A DNA stretch of 35,796 bases. It comes from a virus. The translations under genes were made by a program, and so were the position numbers. Below, piece by piece: positions 27,971 through 35,796 of this stretch; positions within the stretch are counted from its first letter, which is position 1, and each line of letters opens with the position of its first letter. The notes under the pieces were generated by a model. It did no database searches. It was not told the DNA's origin and saw only the letters and a program-made list of their open reading frames with translations. The stretch spans positions 1-35,796 of the IMG/VR virus record IMGVR_UViG_3300010157_000018. One strand, written 5' to 3'.

Positions 27971-29228
27971 ACCTGAAGGTGACTGGTCTACCTGGCTAGT
28001 GTTGGCTGGGCGTGGGTTTGGTAAAACCAGACTTGCCGCTGAATGGTTAGCGTGGCAGGCGATACGAAACCCCAAAGTGCGGTGCGCAGTGATCGCCCCT
28101 ACTTTCGCTGATGGGCGTGACACTTGTGTTGAAGGTGACAGTGGGCTGTTAAGTATCCTGCGCAGGTACGGGGTATTGCGTGAACCTAACGGCTGGAACA
28201 GATCCATAGGCGAAATCAAACTAACTAACGGTAGCCGTATCAAAATCTTTAGCGCAGACGAACCAGACCGTCTGCGTGGTGCGCAACACCACTACGCCTG
28301 GTGTGACGAACTAGCAGCATTCAAATACCCAGATGTGTGGGATCAACTACAGTTTGGTTTACGGCTAGGGCAACACCCACAAACAGTAGTAACAACAACA
28401 CCCAGACCCAAAGCACTTGTGCGTAACCTGGTAGCCCGTACAGATGGCACAGTAACCGTTACCAGGGGTTCAACCTTTGACAATGCTAAGAACCTTGCAC
28501 CAGCCGCCTTAGCAGAACTACAGGCACGCTACGCCAACACTAGGTTAGGTAAGCAAGAACTGTATGGCGAAATCTTAGACGATAACCCCAACGCCCTATT
28601 CCACCAAACAAACATAGACCAATACAGGATAGACACAGCACCAATAGGATTACAGCGCATAGTGGTAGCGATAGACCCTGCAGTAACCGCCAACGAAACA
28701 TCAGACGAAACGGGCATAATCGTTGCAGGTAAATCAAATGATGGGCAGGCATACATCTTGGCAGACCACACAACAAAATCTTCACCAATGCAGTGGGCGC
28801 AACGCGCAGTAGATGCATACCGCACCTACAACGCTGATGCCATAGTTGTGGAAGTAAACAACGGTGGTGACATGATCCCCACACTAATAGGGCAAATAGA
28901 TTCAAGCGTGTATGTGAAACAAGTACGCGCAACCAGGGGCAAACAACTTAGGGCAGAACCAGTAGCCGCATGGTACGAACAAGGCAGAGTCCATCACACC
29001 AATGTGTTTGACGATCTAGAAACCCAAATGACCACATGGACACCAGACGATCCCAAAAGCCCAGACAGGTTAGATGCCCTAGTGTGGGCTTTAACAGATT
29101 TACTAGAAGGTTCAAACCTTGTAGGGTACTTGAATAACCTTGCCGTATTCTGCCACAATTGTAACTTACCTATGCCCCGTAGTTACAGCATGTGTTCAGG
29201 ATGCAACGCCCCGTTACATCAAGAGTGA
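27855..29228 (+). CDS. terL: Terminase large subunit with C-terminal zinc ribbon
   Basis: About 457 aa; start uncertain (GTG 27855, TTG 27849/27867/27879 or GTG 27915), all overlapping terS. Numbering from 27855: Walker A GRGFGKT (52-58), Walker B YAWCDE (147-152), coupling motif TTT (180-182), nuclease acidic residues D274 (VAIDPA), E333 (VVEVNN) and D407 (DRLDALVWAL). It translocates and cuts DNA during packaging. The end carries CHNC...CSGC (C433, C436, C447, C450), a zinc ribbon not usual for this protein. Confidence 0.95.
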   Translation: MAQNLIEKLPDLPTFSLTQQVAGSRVLWTHQQARTTQLEPEGDWSTWLVLAGRGFGKTRLAAEWLAWQAIRNPKVRCAVIAPTFADGRDTCVEGDSGLLSILRRYGVLREPNGWNRSIGEIKLTNGSRIKIFSADEPDRLRGAQHHYAWCDELAAFKYPDVWDQLQFGLRLGQHPQTVVTTTPRPKALVRNLVARTDGTVTVTRGSTFDNAKNLAPAALAELQARYANTRLGKQELYGEILDDNPNALFHQTNIDQYRIDTAPIGLQRIVVAIDPAVTANETSDETGIIVAGKSNDGQAYILADHTTKSSPMQWAQRAVDAYRTYNADAIVVEVNNGGDMIPTLIGQIDSSVYVKQVRATRGKQLRAEPVAAWYEQGRVHHTNVFDDLETQMTTWTPDDPKSPDRLDALVWALTDLLEGSNLVGYLNNLAVFCHNCNLPMPRSYSMCSGCNAPLHQE

Positions 29229-29252
29229 CCACAAGAAAAGAGTGTAAATTAA

Positions 29253-31082
29253 ATGGCGATAAGTGACCGCATCCGTACCGCACTAGGTATAGAAAAAGCA
29301 GCACCATCACTACCTGCAGGTGCGGTGACCCAAACCTTTACACAAGAAGAACTACGCGAGATCGCTAACCAGGCATACCAAACTGGTGTGTTCCAAGAAA
29401 TAAACCGTAACCCCTTTTATGCTGCTACACCATTTGGACCAGGTAACCCTTTAACACCTGCGGCTATTAACCAAGTTGGTGAAGATGGCAGACCAGACCC
29501 ACGCAGGTTTGAATACCCTGTTGCATGGAATGTGTTTGTTACTGAACAACGCCTAGTACCGTGGAAGGCTTTACGCCTAGCCGCAGATCAGATAGACATT
29601 TTGCGCAGGTGTGTTGAAGTGTTGAAATCTAAAATGGCTGGCATGGACTGGGACATTACCTTTTCAGATAGTGCTAGTGAACTGTTTGCTAAAGGTTCAG
29701 ACAAAAACCATGTACGCGCTATGCAAGATGCCCGTGACGAATACGGTGACGAAATCACACGCGCCAAAAACTTTTGGCAAACACCAGACCGCATCAGTGG
29801 GCTAGGGTTCAAAGACTGGCTAAACATGGCACTAGAAGATCTACTGGTACTAGATGCTTTAGCGATCTATCCACACCCAGACCTTAAAGGTGAACTACAT
29901 AGTTTAGAAATCATAGATGCATCAACCATCAAACCCGTACTAAACGAATACGGTACACGCCCTGTAACTGGACCAGCGTACCAACAAATCTTGTACGGAT
30001 TCCCACGCGGCGAATTTTTACCAACATCAGATGACCCAGACTTAGATGGCGCATTCAGTGCAGATGAACTAATTTATTTGAAACGCAACCACCGCACCTG
30101 GACACCATACGGTTACAGCCCTGTTGAACGCGCACTACCAGTAGCAGACATTTATGTTAAACGCCAACAATGGTTACGCGCAGAATACACCAATGGTGTA
30201 ATGCCAGACATGATGCTGAAACCAGATAAAACTTTCAATGTCACACCAGACCAACTGCGTGCCTATGAAAACATTTTGAATGATGATCTTAGTGGGCAGA
30301 TTGAACAACGCAGACGGGCTAGGATTCTGCCACCAGGTTTAGACCCTGTAGATAACACGGGGCATAGTGAAAAGTTTAACGACACTTTAGATACTTATTT
30401 GATTACTTCTATCACTGGACACTTTGGGGTTTTGCCTACAGAGATTGGTTACAGTGGTGCAGGTGGTTTAGGTAGCAGTGGACACCAACAAGGTGAAGCA
30501 GAATCGGCTAACCGTTTAGGTTCTGAACCGTTACAGAAATGGATTGAACAGCAACTATCTGACATTAGTTACCGCTTCTTAGGTATGCCACGCGAACTTG
30601 TATTCAGGTTTGTTTCAGGTAATGAGTCGGACACGCAAGAAGGCGCAACGCGTAGACAAGTGGAAATCAACAGTGGGCAACGCACCCTAAACGAAGCAAA
30701 AGCAGAACTAGGTTTACCACTAATTGATTCACCCTATGCTGACATGCCTATGATCCATGCTGGTGCTAATGCGTTCTTTATCAGCCCTGAAGGTATCATT
30801 GCTGTGGGTACTGACACCGCTACCCCTGCAGATACACCAACTAACCCTATTGAACCTTTAGATAACCCTGTAGATGAAGATGCTGTGGTGGTGGCTGACA
30901 ATGCGCAGGCACAACAGGCTGAAGTTAAAGCGTTTCTAAAGTGGGCTAAAAAGTCACAGGATCGCGAATTTGAATTTGTCACAGTGGACACCATGCAAGG
31001 TATGGCATTAAACGCGGCATACAAAACTGGTGACAGTGAACTTATTAAAGCCCTTGTGGATGGTGTTCTAAAAAAAGTGTAA
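29253..31082 (+). CDS. Portal protein
   Basis: 609 aa, next after terL. The central part shows portal features: WNVFVTEQRLVPWKALRLAADQIDILRRCVEVLKSKMAGMDWDI, DWLNMALEDLLVLDALAIYPH, EYTNGVMPDMMLKPDKTFNVTPDQLRAYEN and RFLGMPRELVFRF. The ring would form the DNA channel at the head vertex. Its last four codons include A7 (31070-31076), placed as A-AAA-AAA, after which the -1 frame stays open into the MuF gene. Confidence 0.9.
   Translation: MAISDRIRTALGIEKAAPSLPAGAVTQTFTQEELREIANQAYQTGVFQEINRNPFYAATPFGPGNPLTPAAINQVGEDGRPDPRRFEYPVAWNVFVTEQRLVPWKALRLAADQIDILRRCVEVLKSKMAGMDWDITFSDSASELFAKGSDKNHVRAMQDARDEYGDEITRAKNFWQTPDRISGLGFKDWLNMALEDLLVLDALAIYPHPDLKGELHSLEIIDASTIKPVLNEYGTRPVTGPAYQQILYGFPRGEFLPTSDDPDLDGAFSADELIYLKRNHRTWTPYGYSPVERALPVADIYVKRQQWLRAEYTNGVMPDMMLKPDKTFNVTPDQLRAYENILNDDLSGQIEQRRRARILPPGLDPVDNTGHSEKFNDTLDTYLITSITGHFGVLPTEIGYSGAGGLGSSGHQQGEAESANRLGSEPLQKWIEQQLSDISYRFLGMPRELVFRFVSGNESDTQEGATRRQVEINSGQRTLNEAKAELGLPLIDSPYADMPMIHAGANAFFISPEGIIAVGTDTATPADTPTNPIEPLDNPVDEDAVVVADNAQAQQAEVKAFLKWAKKSQDREFEFVTVDTMQGMALNAAYKTGDSELIKALVDGVLKKV
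31070..31076 (+). promoter_or_regulatory. Possible -1 slippery site AAAAAAA at the portal end
   Basis: The seven A residues are positioned as A-AAA-AAA in the portal frame, followed by GTG TAA. A -1 shift reads AGT GTA AGC CCT AGA and stays open through 31153 into the MuF-zincin frame, giving a portal-MuF fusion. The MuF frame has no ATG, GTG or TTG upstream of 31154 back to its stop at 31046. Confidence 0.55.
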
Positions 31083-31153
31083 GCCCTAGAAATGGGGCTA
31101 AACAGGAAACCATTAACCGTAATGCGCTTCTGATACTTTCAGCACTACGCGCT

Positions 31154-32686
31154 ATGGGTGATGGTGACAGTATTGCCAAAAAGTTTATTGACTCTCATGG
31201 TGCGGCTTACGCGAAATCACCACAAGTTGATTCTGCTAGGGCGTGGGCTAACCTAAACATTAAACTTAATGACAAACAACTTGAACAAGTTATGGCGCAA
31301 GTTTATGGTTCAGGCTGGGCGTTTGGGCAGGCTGATGCGCAACAAGAGTTAGGTTTACTGTCTGGTGATCCGTGGGCTAACTGGCAACCAGGTAACGAAG
31401 GTGCGGCGGCGTTAATTGATCCACCTAACGGGCTGCAGTCTTTACTGGATTCGCGTGGCATAACTGTGCAAGGTATTTCTGCTTCAATGCTTGACCGTAT
31501 CGGTACACAACTTGGTGCTAGTTTGTCGCAGGGTTTAGGTATTCAACAAACGGCAAGCATGGTTAATGGTGTGTTGAATGATCCTGCTAGGGCTATGGTT
31601 ATTGCGCGTACTGAAACCGCTAACGCACTTATTCAATCAAACTTGGAACAATACAGGGCTGAAGGTGTGGGCGCACTTGAATGGCTAGTAGGTGACCCGT
31701 GTGATGTGTGTGCAGAGAATGATGGGGTTATTGTTTCCCTGGGTGACGATTTCCCTAGTGGCGATACTGAACCACCAGCGCACCCTAATTGTGTGTGTGA
31801 TGTTGCACCTGTTGTAGATGAAGATGGTGGCACTGTTGAAGCACCTGTGGAAGAACCACCTGTTGAAGCACCTGCTATTGAAGAAGTATCTGTTGAAGGT
31901 GCAGACAATGTGATACATGATGGTGTGGTAGATGAAGCACCAACTACATCATTAGAAGATGAATTAGCGCGTACTGAATTTATCCCTGGGCAATGGGTAG
32001 AAATGTCTGCAGAACGGGCTGTGCAAAAAGAAGTAGACGAATTACTGTCAAGCATTTATTACACCCGTATGGCGCAAACACAAGGCATAGAAGCGGCGCA
32101 AAGAAGTGCTGAACGCATGGTTAAATTTGATAAACAAACACAAGCATTTTTGAAGAACGGCAAAATCTTAAAAAATGGCAGTATTCAAATTAAGGTTTAC
32201 AACAAAAAGTTAAACCCTAAATTTATTAAACGCTTAACTGATCGTTTAGAAAAATTACAAGCCGCTAATCCTAGAGATGGCATGACACTACATTTAGGTG
32301 GCGTTAAAGCAAGAAATGTATACGGGCATGCAATTGCTGGTGATCATGACATTAGATTAAGCCCTACTCATTTGTTAAATGAAGAAGGCACTAAGCCTAA
32401 TCTAAAAACGGCTGGTGATTACAAAATGCCTTCATTGGCTGATGTATCACAAATGGAATACACCCTTACGCATGAGTGGGGTCACGCCATTCAGGGCAAT
32501 AACGAAAACTTAGTTATTAAAAAACTTTATGATCAAAACAAAGAATTAGGGTTTGTTAGTGGCTACGGGTTAAGTAAAACTTGGGAAATGTATGCAGAAT
32601 GTTTTGCTGAATGGTTTAACACTGCAGGTAAAACAGATAACGCGTTTGTTCAATTGGCGGCTAAAGAATTTGGGTGGAAAGCATGA
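31154..32686 (+). CDS. MuF-type minor head protein with C-terminal zincin-like domain
   Basis: 510 aa from ATG 31154; the frame is open upstream and may be entered by frameshift from the portal, or start at ATT 31112 behind CAGGAAACC. Residues 130-218 carry the MuF signature: ARAMVIARTETANALIQSN, then DPCDVCAENDG and AHPNCVCDVAPV. A Glu/Pro/Val-rich linker (220-270) leads to a second domain with HEWGH at 440-444 in LTHEWGHAIQ and a downstream EMYAECFAEWF that could supply a third metal ligand, i.e. a zinc metallopeptidase shape. MuF proteins with C-terminal effector domains are known; here it may be injected with DNA. Confidence 0.8.
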   Translation: MGDGDSIAKKFIDSHGAAYAKSPQVDSARAWANLNIKLNDKQLEQVMAQVYGSGWAFGQADAQQELGLLSGDPWANWQPGNEGAAALIDPPNGLQSLLDSRGITVQGISASMLDRIGTQLGASLSQGLGIQQTASMVNGVLNDPARAMVIARTETANALIQSNLEQYRAEGVGALEWLVGDPCDVCAENDGVIVSLGDDFPSGDTEPPAHPNCVCDVAPVVDEDGGTVEAPVEEPPVEAPAIEEVSVEGADNVIHDGVVDEAPTTSLEDELARTEFIPGQWVEMSAERAVQKEVDELLSSIYYTRMAQTQGIEAAQRSAERMVKFDKQTQAFLKNGKILKNGSIQIKVYNKKLNPKFIKRLTDRLEKLQAANPRDGMTLHLGGVKARNVYGHAIAGDHDIRLSPTHLLNEEGTKPNLKTAGDYKMPSLADVSQMEYTLTHEWGHAIQGNNENLVIKKLYDQNKELGFVSGYGLSKTWEMYAECFAEWFNTAGKTDNAFVQLAAKEFGWKA

Positions 32687-32817
32687 CAGAAGAAACTTGT
32701 TTGAACAACATTGATTTAGCAGAAGAAACATTAAGTAACCTGGTACATCTGGCAGACGAAGGTTATGAAGGTGCGCAACAAGAATTAGATAAGCGCATTA
32801 AATCTTTACCTGAATAG
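32683..32817 (+). CDS. Small acidic protein (44 aa)
   Basis: ATG 32683 overlaps the MuF stop (ATGA). Helical and acidic (NNIDLAEETLSNLVHLADEGYEGAQQELDKRIKSLPE). Its size and tight coupling right behind the toxin-like domain raise the possibility of an immunity or chaperone partner, but no family is recognised. Bases 32818-32871 hold CCACA-AG-TGTGG (32829-32840) and the next gene's site AAAGGGG. Confidence 0.55.
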   Translation: MTEETCLNNIDLAEETLSNLVHLADEGYEGAQQELDKRIKSLPE

Positions 32818-32871
32818 ATAAACACACCACAAGTGTGGCAAAATAGACCATAACCAATAAAGGGGTAAAAC

Positions 32872-33150
32872 ATGGCGTTAGTGCATACAAACACAACTGT
32901 AAATACATCAGCAAAGGTTCTTGTTCAAATACCTGGCGGTGTACCTTACACTGCAGTGCAGGTTTTCAATAACACAGGCGCAACCATTTATGTAGGTGAT
33001 CCAACTATTACCGCAACTGGTGCAACAGTTGGCAATGGCATCACAAACGGTTCAAGTCTACAAATTTGGCTTAACGCTAATGATGCACTTTATGTTATTT
33101 GTGCTTCTTCACCAGCAGGGTCTGTTTCTGTTTTGTATTCTGGGGTCTAA
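32872..33150 (+). CDS. Small beta-rich virion protein (92 aa)
   Basis: Good site AAAGGGGTAAAAC before ATG. Entirely beta in character (SAKVLVQIPGGVPYTAVQVFNNTGATIYVGDP, LQIWLNANDALYVICASS), a form often found among capsid decoration or fibre-associated proteins of actinophages. It immediately precedes two genes leading to the fibre. Role by context only. Confidence 0.6.
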   Translation: MALVHTNTTVNTSAKVLVQIPGGVPYTAVQVFNNTGATIYVGDPTITATGATVGNGITNGSSLQIWLNANDALYVICASSPAGSVSVLYSGV

Positions 33151-33477
33151 ATGCAACCAGGCGTATTAAACATTACGATCCCACAAGGCACAGACCAGTC
33201 ATTTAGTTTCACTATTGCTGGCACAGACCTAACAAGTTACACAGCGAAACTACAGGCACGCACACAATACGGTGCGCCCACAGCGTTTGTAACTTTAACA
33301 AACAGTAGCGGTATCACCCTGGGTAATGGTTCTTTTTCTTGGACTTTCACGAACGCGCAAACTAACACTTTCCCTTTGGGGCGGTGGGTTTACGATTTTG
33401 AAATAACATCAGGTGGCGGTCAAGTAACGCGACTAATTCAGGGATCTATGACAGTTACACCACAGGTGACACAATGA
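33151..33477 (+). CDS. Ig-like/baseplate-type virion protein (108 aa)
   Basis: ATG follows the previous stop without gap. The pattern ITIPQGTDQSFSFTIAGTDLTSYTAKLQAR, then GSFSWTFTNAQTNTFPLGRWVYDFEITSGGGQVTRLIQGSMTVTPQVT resembles the N-terminal Ig-like domain of BppU-type receptor-binding baseplate proteins. Adjacent to the fibre, ATGA-overlapping it. Probably a fibre adaptor or tail accessory. Confidence 0.65.
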   Translation: MQPGVLNITIPQGTDQSFSFTIAGTDLTSYTAKLQARTQYGAPTAFVTLTNSSGITLGNGSFSWTFTNAQTNTFPLGRWVYDFEITSGGGQVTRLIQGSMTVTPQVTQ

Positions 33478-35796
33478 GTGACATAACTGTTGTTAGCACA
33501 CCTGTTATTGTTGAAGTTTCGCCACAGGTTTACACAGTCACAGTTTCTAGTGTTGGTGCGCAAGGTGCTACTGGTGCTGCAGGTGTTGTCGCGGCAACAT
33601 CACCAATAACTTACAATTCTGGTACACAAACTGTTGGCATTGATCAAACTGCTATAGCCATTAGTGGTACACAGATTACTTCAGGCACTATTGATTCTGC
33701 CCGTATTCCAACACTTAATCAAAACACCACAGGCACAGCATCTAATGTGACTGGCACTGTTGCTGTGGCTAATGGTGGCACAGGCAAAACAACACTTACT
33801 TCAGGTCAGGTAGTTGTAGGCAACGGCACAGGTGCAGTTACTGCAATACCTGTAACAACTAACGGTTCAACTGCTTCAGCCCTTGTGCAATTAGATGTAA
33901 CGGGTAGTTTAAGTGTTGCTTCAGGTACTTTAGGTAGAGTTTCTGCAGGCACTGGCGGCATCACAACAACTGGCAACATTACAACAGGTGCAGGTAAAGC
34001 AGTAAATGTTGTTGCAACAGGTGGTGGCACTTCTGTAATCACCGCACAGGGCGCAGTTAATCTTTCACTACCTGCAGGGTCAGGCACACTTGCACTAACT
34101 TCAGGCAACATCACAGGCACTGCCGCAAATGTTACTGGCACTGTTGCAATTACTAATGGTGGAACAGGCGCAATCACAGCATCTACCGCTTTAACAAACT
34201 TAGGTGCAGTAGCAACAACTTTAGTAGGCGCAGTTAATGGTGTCGCTTCACTAGACGGATCAGGTTTAATACCTACTAGCCAACTACCACCACTAGCAAT
34301 TAGTGATACTTTTGTTGTTGCTTCGCAGGCGGCTATGTTGGCTTTGACTGCGCAGGTGGGTGATGTTGCTGTACGCACTGACACTAACCAAACTTTTATT
34401 TTACAAACTTCACCGCCAACAGTTTTGGGTAACTGGGTTCAGATCCTGACACCACCAGCAATTACTTCCATTACCGCTTCTTCACCTTTGACTGGTGGCA
34501 CGATCACTAGCACTGGCACTATTGGTATTAGTGATGCAAGCACTACGGTTAAGGGTGCGGTGCAATTAACTGATTCAACTGCAAGCACCAGCACCACAAC
34601 AGCGGCTACCCCTAATAGCGTTAAAACTGCATACGATTTAGCAAACGGTAAAGTCAGTTCAGTATCTGGAACATTACCAATTTCTGTAACAACGGGCGTA
34701 ACACCTACGGTCAGTATCGCTTCAGCCACTACTACAGTTGCAGGTGCAGTTCAATTAACCGATTCAACTTCATCTACATCTACCACAACAGCCGCAACAC
34801 CAAACAGTGTTAAAACTGTTGCCGATTCTGATGCACTAAAAGCACCACTAGCATCACCAGCATTAACTGGTACACCAACTACAACAACTGCGGCAGTGGA
34901 TACGAACACTACACAGATCGCTTCTACTGCGTTTGTTCTTGGTCAGGCTTCAGCCACAACTCCAGTGATGGATGGCACTGCTGCGGTTGGAACTTCAACC
35001 AGATACGCTCGCGCAGATCATGTGCATGGTAGTGACACCAGCAAAGCATCACTTACAACTTCTAACACTTTCACAACTGGCACACAGATTATTGCTACTG
35101 GTGCAGATGCCACTGTTGGTTTAAGAGTCAAACGCAACAGCGCAACACAGTCAGCAAACATTCTTGAAGTCACACAATCTGATGGTTCAACGATTCTTGC
35201 CAAGATTGATTCTGCTGGTGCTATTACTACGCCAAACATTACAGATACCGCTTTAAGTACGGCTGGCATTGTCACTAACACAAGTGCAGGTTTGTTGGGT
35301 ACGACTTCGCTAGTACCTATTGGCAATGCTGGTACTGGTCACACCTACGGTGCGGCACTTGTCGGTAAAGCGGTTCTTATTACTTCGCCAACTAAAGCAA
35401 CAAACGACACAACCCCAGAAGCAGTATTCAGAAACTCTGCTGGCACTATTCAATATTTCAATGTTGAAGCAGACACAACTTACGCTTTTGACGGGATGTT
35501 ACAGTTAAATACAAAATTGTCGGGTACTGTTGCTTCTGCCCGTTTGTCACTTATCTATTACAACACTAGCGCTTTAACCACATTAACTGAACAGTCTGCC
35601 CGTCTAATCTTTAATGCTAATCAAACTTCTTCAACTTATGTCAGCGTAGGTGGTGTCAATGCGGCGAATACAAATGCCGATGGCACTATAACTTCAACGG
35701 CGGCACTTACCTATCACATCAACTTCCGAGGTTTTATCCGCACCAATGCGACAACTGCTGGTCGCATTAACATTGGCGCAACTCAGTCTGTTGCTG
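33474..35796 (+). CDS. Tail fibre protein (5' part; 805 aa across the join)
   Basis: ATG 33474 overlaps the previous stop as ATGA; the frame is open to the window end and continues at 1-218. Order of parts: short beta N-terminus, a few collagen-like GXY triplets (GAQGATGAAG), Gly/Thr-rich repeats around TGTVAVANGGTGKTT and TGTVAITNGGTGA, a GDVAVRTDTNQTFIL segment, two TT-x-(K/A)GAVQLTDST repeats 63 residues apart, the tail-fibre motif STRYARADHVHGSD and a jelly-roll-like C-terminus. Probably the host-recognition fibre. The large minus-strand frames across it are codon shadows. Confidence 0.85.
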   Translation, partial: MSDITVVSTPVIVEVSPQVYTVTVSSVGAQGATGAAGVVAATSPITYNSGTQTVGIDQTAIAISGTQITSGTIDSARIPTLNQNTTGTASNVTGTVAVANGGTGKTTLTSGQVVVGNGTGAVTAIPVTTNGSTASALVQLDVTGSLSVASGTLGRVSAGTGGITTTGNITTGAGKAVNVVATGGGTSVITAQGAVNLSLPAGSGTLALTSGNITGTAANVTGTVAITNGGTGAITASTALTNLGAVATTLVGAVNGVASLDGSGLIPTSQLPPLAISDTFVVASQAAMLALTAQVGDVAVRTDTNQTFILQTSPPTVLGNWVQILTPPAITSITASSPLTGGTITSTGTIGISDASTTVKGAVQLTDSTASTSTTTAATPNSVKTAYDLANGKVSSVSGTLPISVTTGVTPTVSIASATTTVAGAVQLTDSTSSTSTTTAATPNSVKTVADSDALKAPLASPALTGTPTTTTAAVDTNTTQIASTAFVLGQASATTPVMDGTAAVGTSTRYARADHVHGSDTSKASLTTSNTFTTGTQIIATGADATVGLRVKRNSATQSANILEVTQSDGSTILAKIDSAGAITTPNITDTALSTAGIVTNTSAGLLGTTSLVPIGNAGTGHTYGAALVGKAVLITSPTKATNDTTPEAVFRNSAGTIQYFNVEADTTYAFDGMLQLNTKLSGTVASARLSLIYYNTSALTTLTEQSARLIFNANQTSSTYVSVGGVNAANTNADGTITSTAALTYHINFRGFIRTNATTAGRINIGATQSVA
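34539..34819 (+). repeat. Tandem repeat within the fibre gene
   Basis: Two copies of about 92 nt (34539-34630 and 34728-34819), offset by 189 nt (63 codons), encode TTVKGAVQLTDSTASTSTTT- and TTVAGAVQLTDSTSSTSTTT-type segments. Both end in AATPNSVKT. The nucleotides have drifted more than the amino acids, indicating selection on the protein. Confidence 0.75.
35674..35796. repeat. Terminal direct repeat, right copy
   Basis: Identical to 1-123; together they show the contig is circular with one fibre gene crossing the junction. Confidence 0.95.

Noticed and set aside
33806-34384. 192-aa minus-strand open frame over the fibre gene
   Set aside because: Low-complexity Val/Pro/Ala product arising from the complement of Thr/Gly/Ala codons; the plus-strand fibre frame explains the region.

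Overview
The window is a near-complete, probably complete, tailed-phage genome. The first 123 bases are repeated exactly as the last 123 bases (1-123 = 35674-35796), and a tail-fibre gene runs off the right end and continues in frame at the left end. The contig therefore closes into a circle of about 35,673 bp. The order terminase, portal, MuF, fibre, protease/scaffold, HK97-type capsid, connectors, tail tube, frameshifted tail chaperone, tape measure, tail hub, lysis is that of a small siphovirus. The host is inferred to be an actinobacterium: there are two WhiB-type Fe-S regulators and a protein like the Lsr2 DNA-binding domain, both actinobacterial hallmarks. The AT-leaning base composition would suit a freshwater lineage such as Nanopelagicales, but that is a guess.

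Layout. (1) Late rightward block, 27473 through the join to 16600: terS, terL with a C-terminal zinc ribbon, portal, MuF with a C-terminal zincin-like domain, small virion proteins, the 805-aa fibre spanning the join, protease-scaffold, capsid, connectors, tail tube, gpG/gpGT (-1 frameshift at CCCAAAA), tape measure, a 1212-aa hub with inserted jelly-roll/LamG-like domains, a C1q-like virion protein, endolysin, holin and a calcineurin-like phosphoesterase. A 16-bp-stem terminator at 16604-16643 closes it. (2) Leftward block, 18442 to 16653: seven small overlapping genes including WhiB-1. (3) Rightward recombination and early block, 18664 to 22254: LPD29-like protein, Rad52-like annealing protein, Cas4/RecB-like nuclease, WhiB-2. 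(4) A 221-nt non-coding, hairpin-rich stretch, then a zinc-finger gene and a run of tiny unidentified genes (22843-23802). (5) 23907 to 26907: resolvase-like nuclease, HNH endonuclease, SSB, mini-Lsr2 and others. (6) A monocistronic unit at 27032, ending in a terminator just before terS.

The most distinctive regulatory feature is a roughly 120-bp element present four times (upstream of 16841 on the minus strand, and of 18664, 22843 and 27032). Each copy has a CCTT/AAGG dyad, a TTGCAT-like -35, a GTTTGTTTG spacer, a -10 box, a 13-nt leader hairpin and an AGAAGGGCAAG-type ribosome binding site. One stem position differs in a base-pair-preserving way between copies. It is probably a phage-specific promoter/leader that co-regulates four non-late transcription units. 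A second unusual point is an A7 slippery heptamer at the end of the portal gene; a -1 shift there reads without a stop into the MuF-zincin gene.

I recognise no integrase, immunity repressor, DNA polymerase, primase, replicative helicase, tRNA or CRISPR array. Replication presumably relies on the host, with phage-supplied annealing, nuclease, SSB and resolvase functions. A lytic lifestyle is more likely than a temperate one, though a phage-plasmid or non-canonical repressor cannot be excluded.
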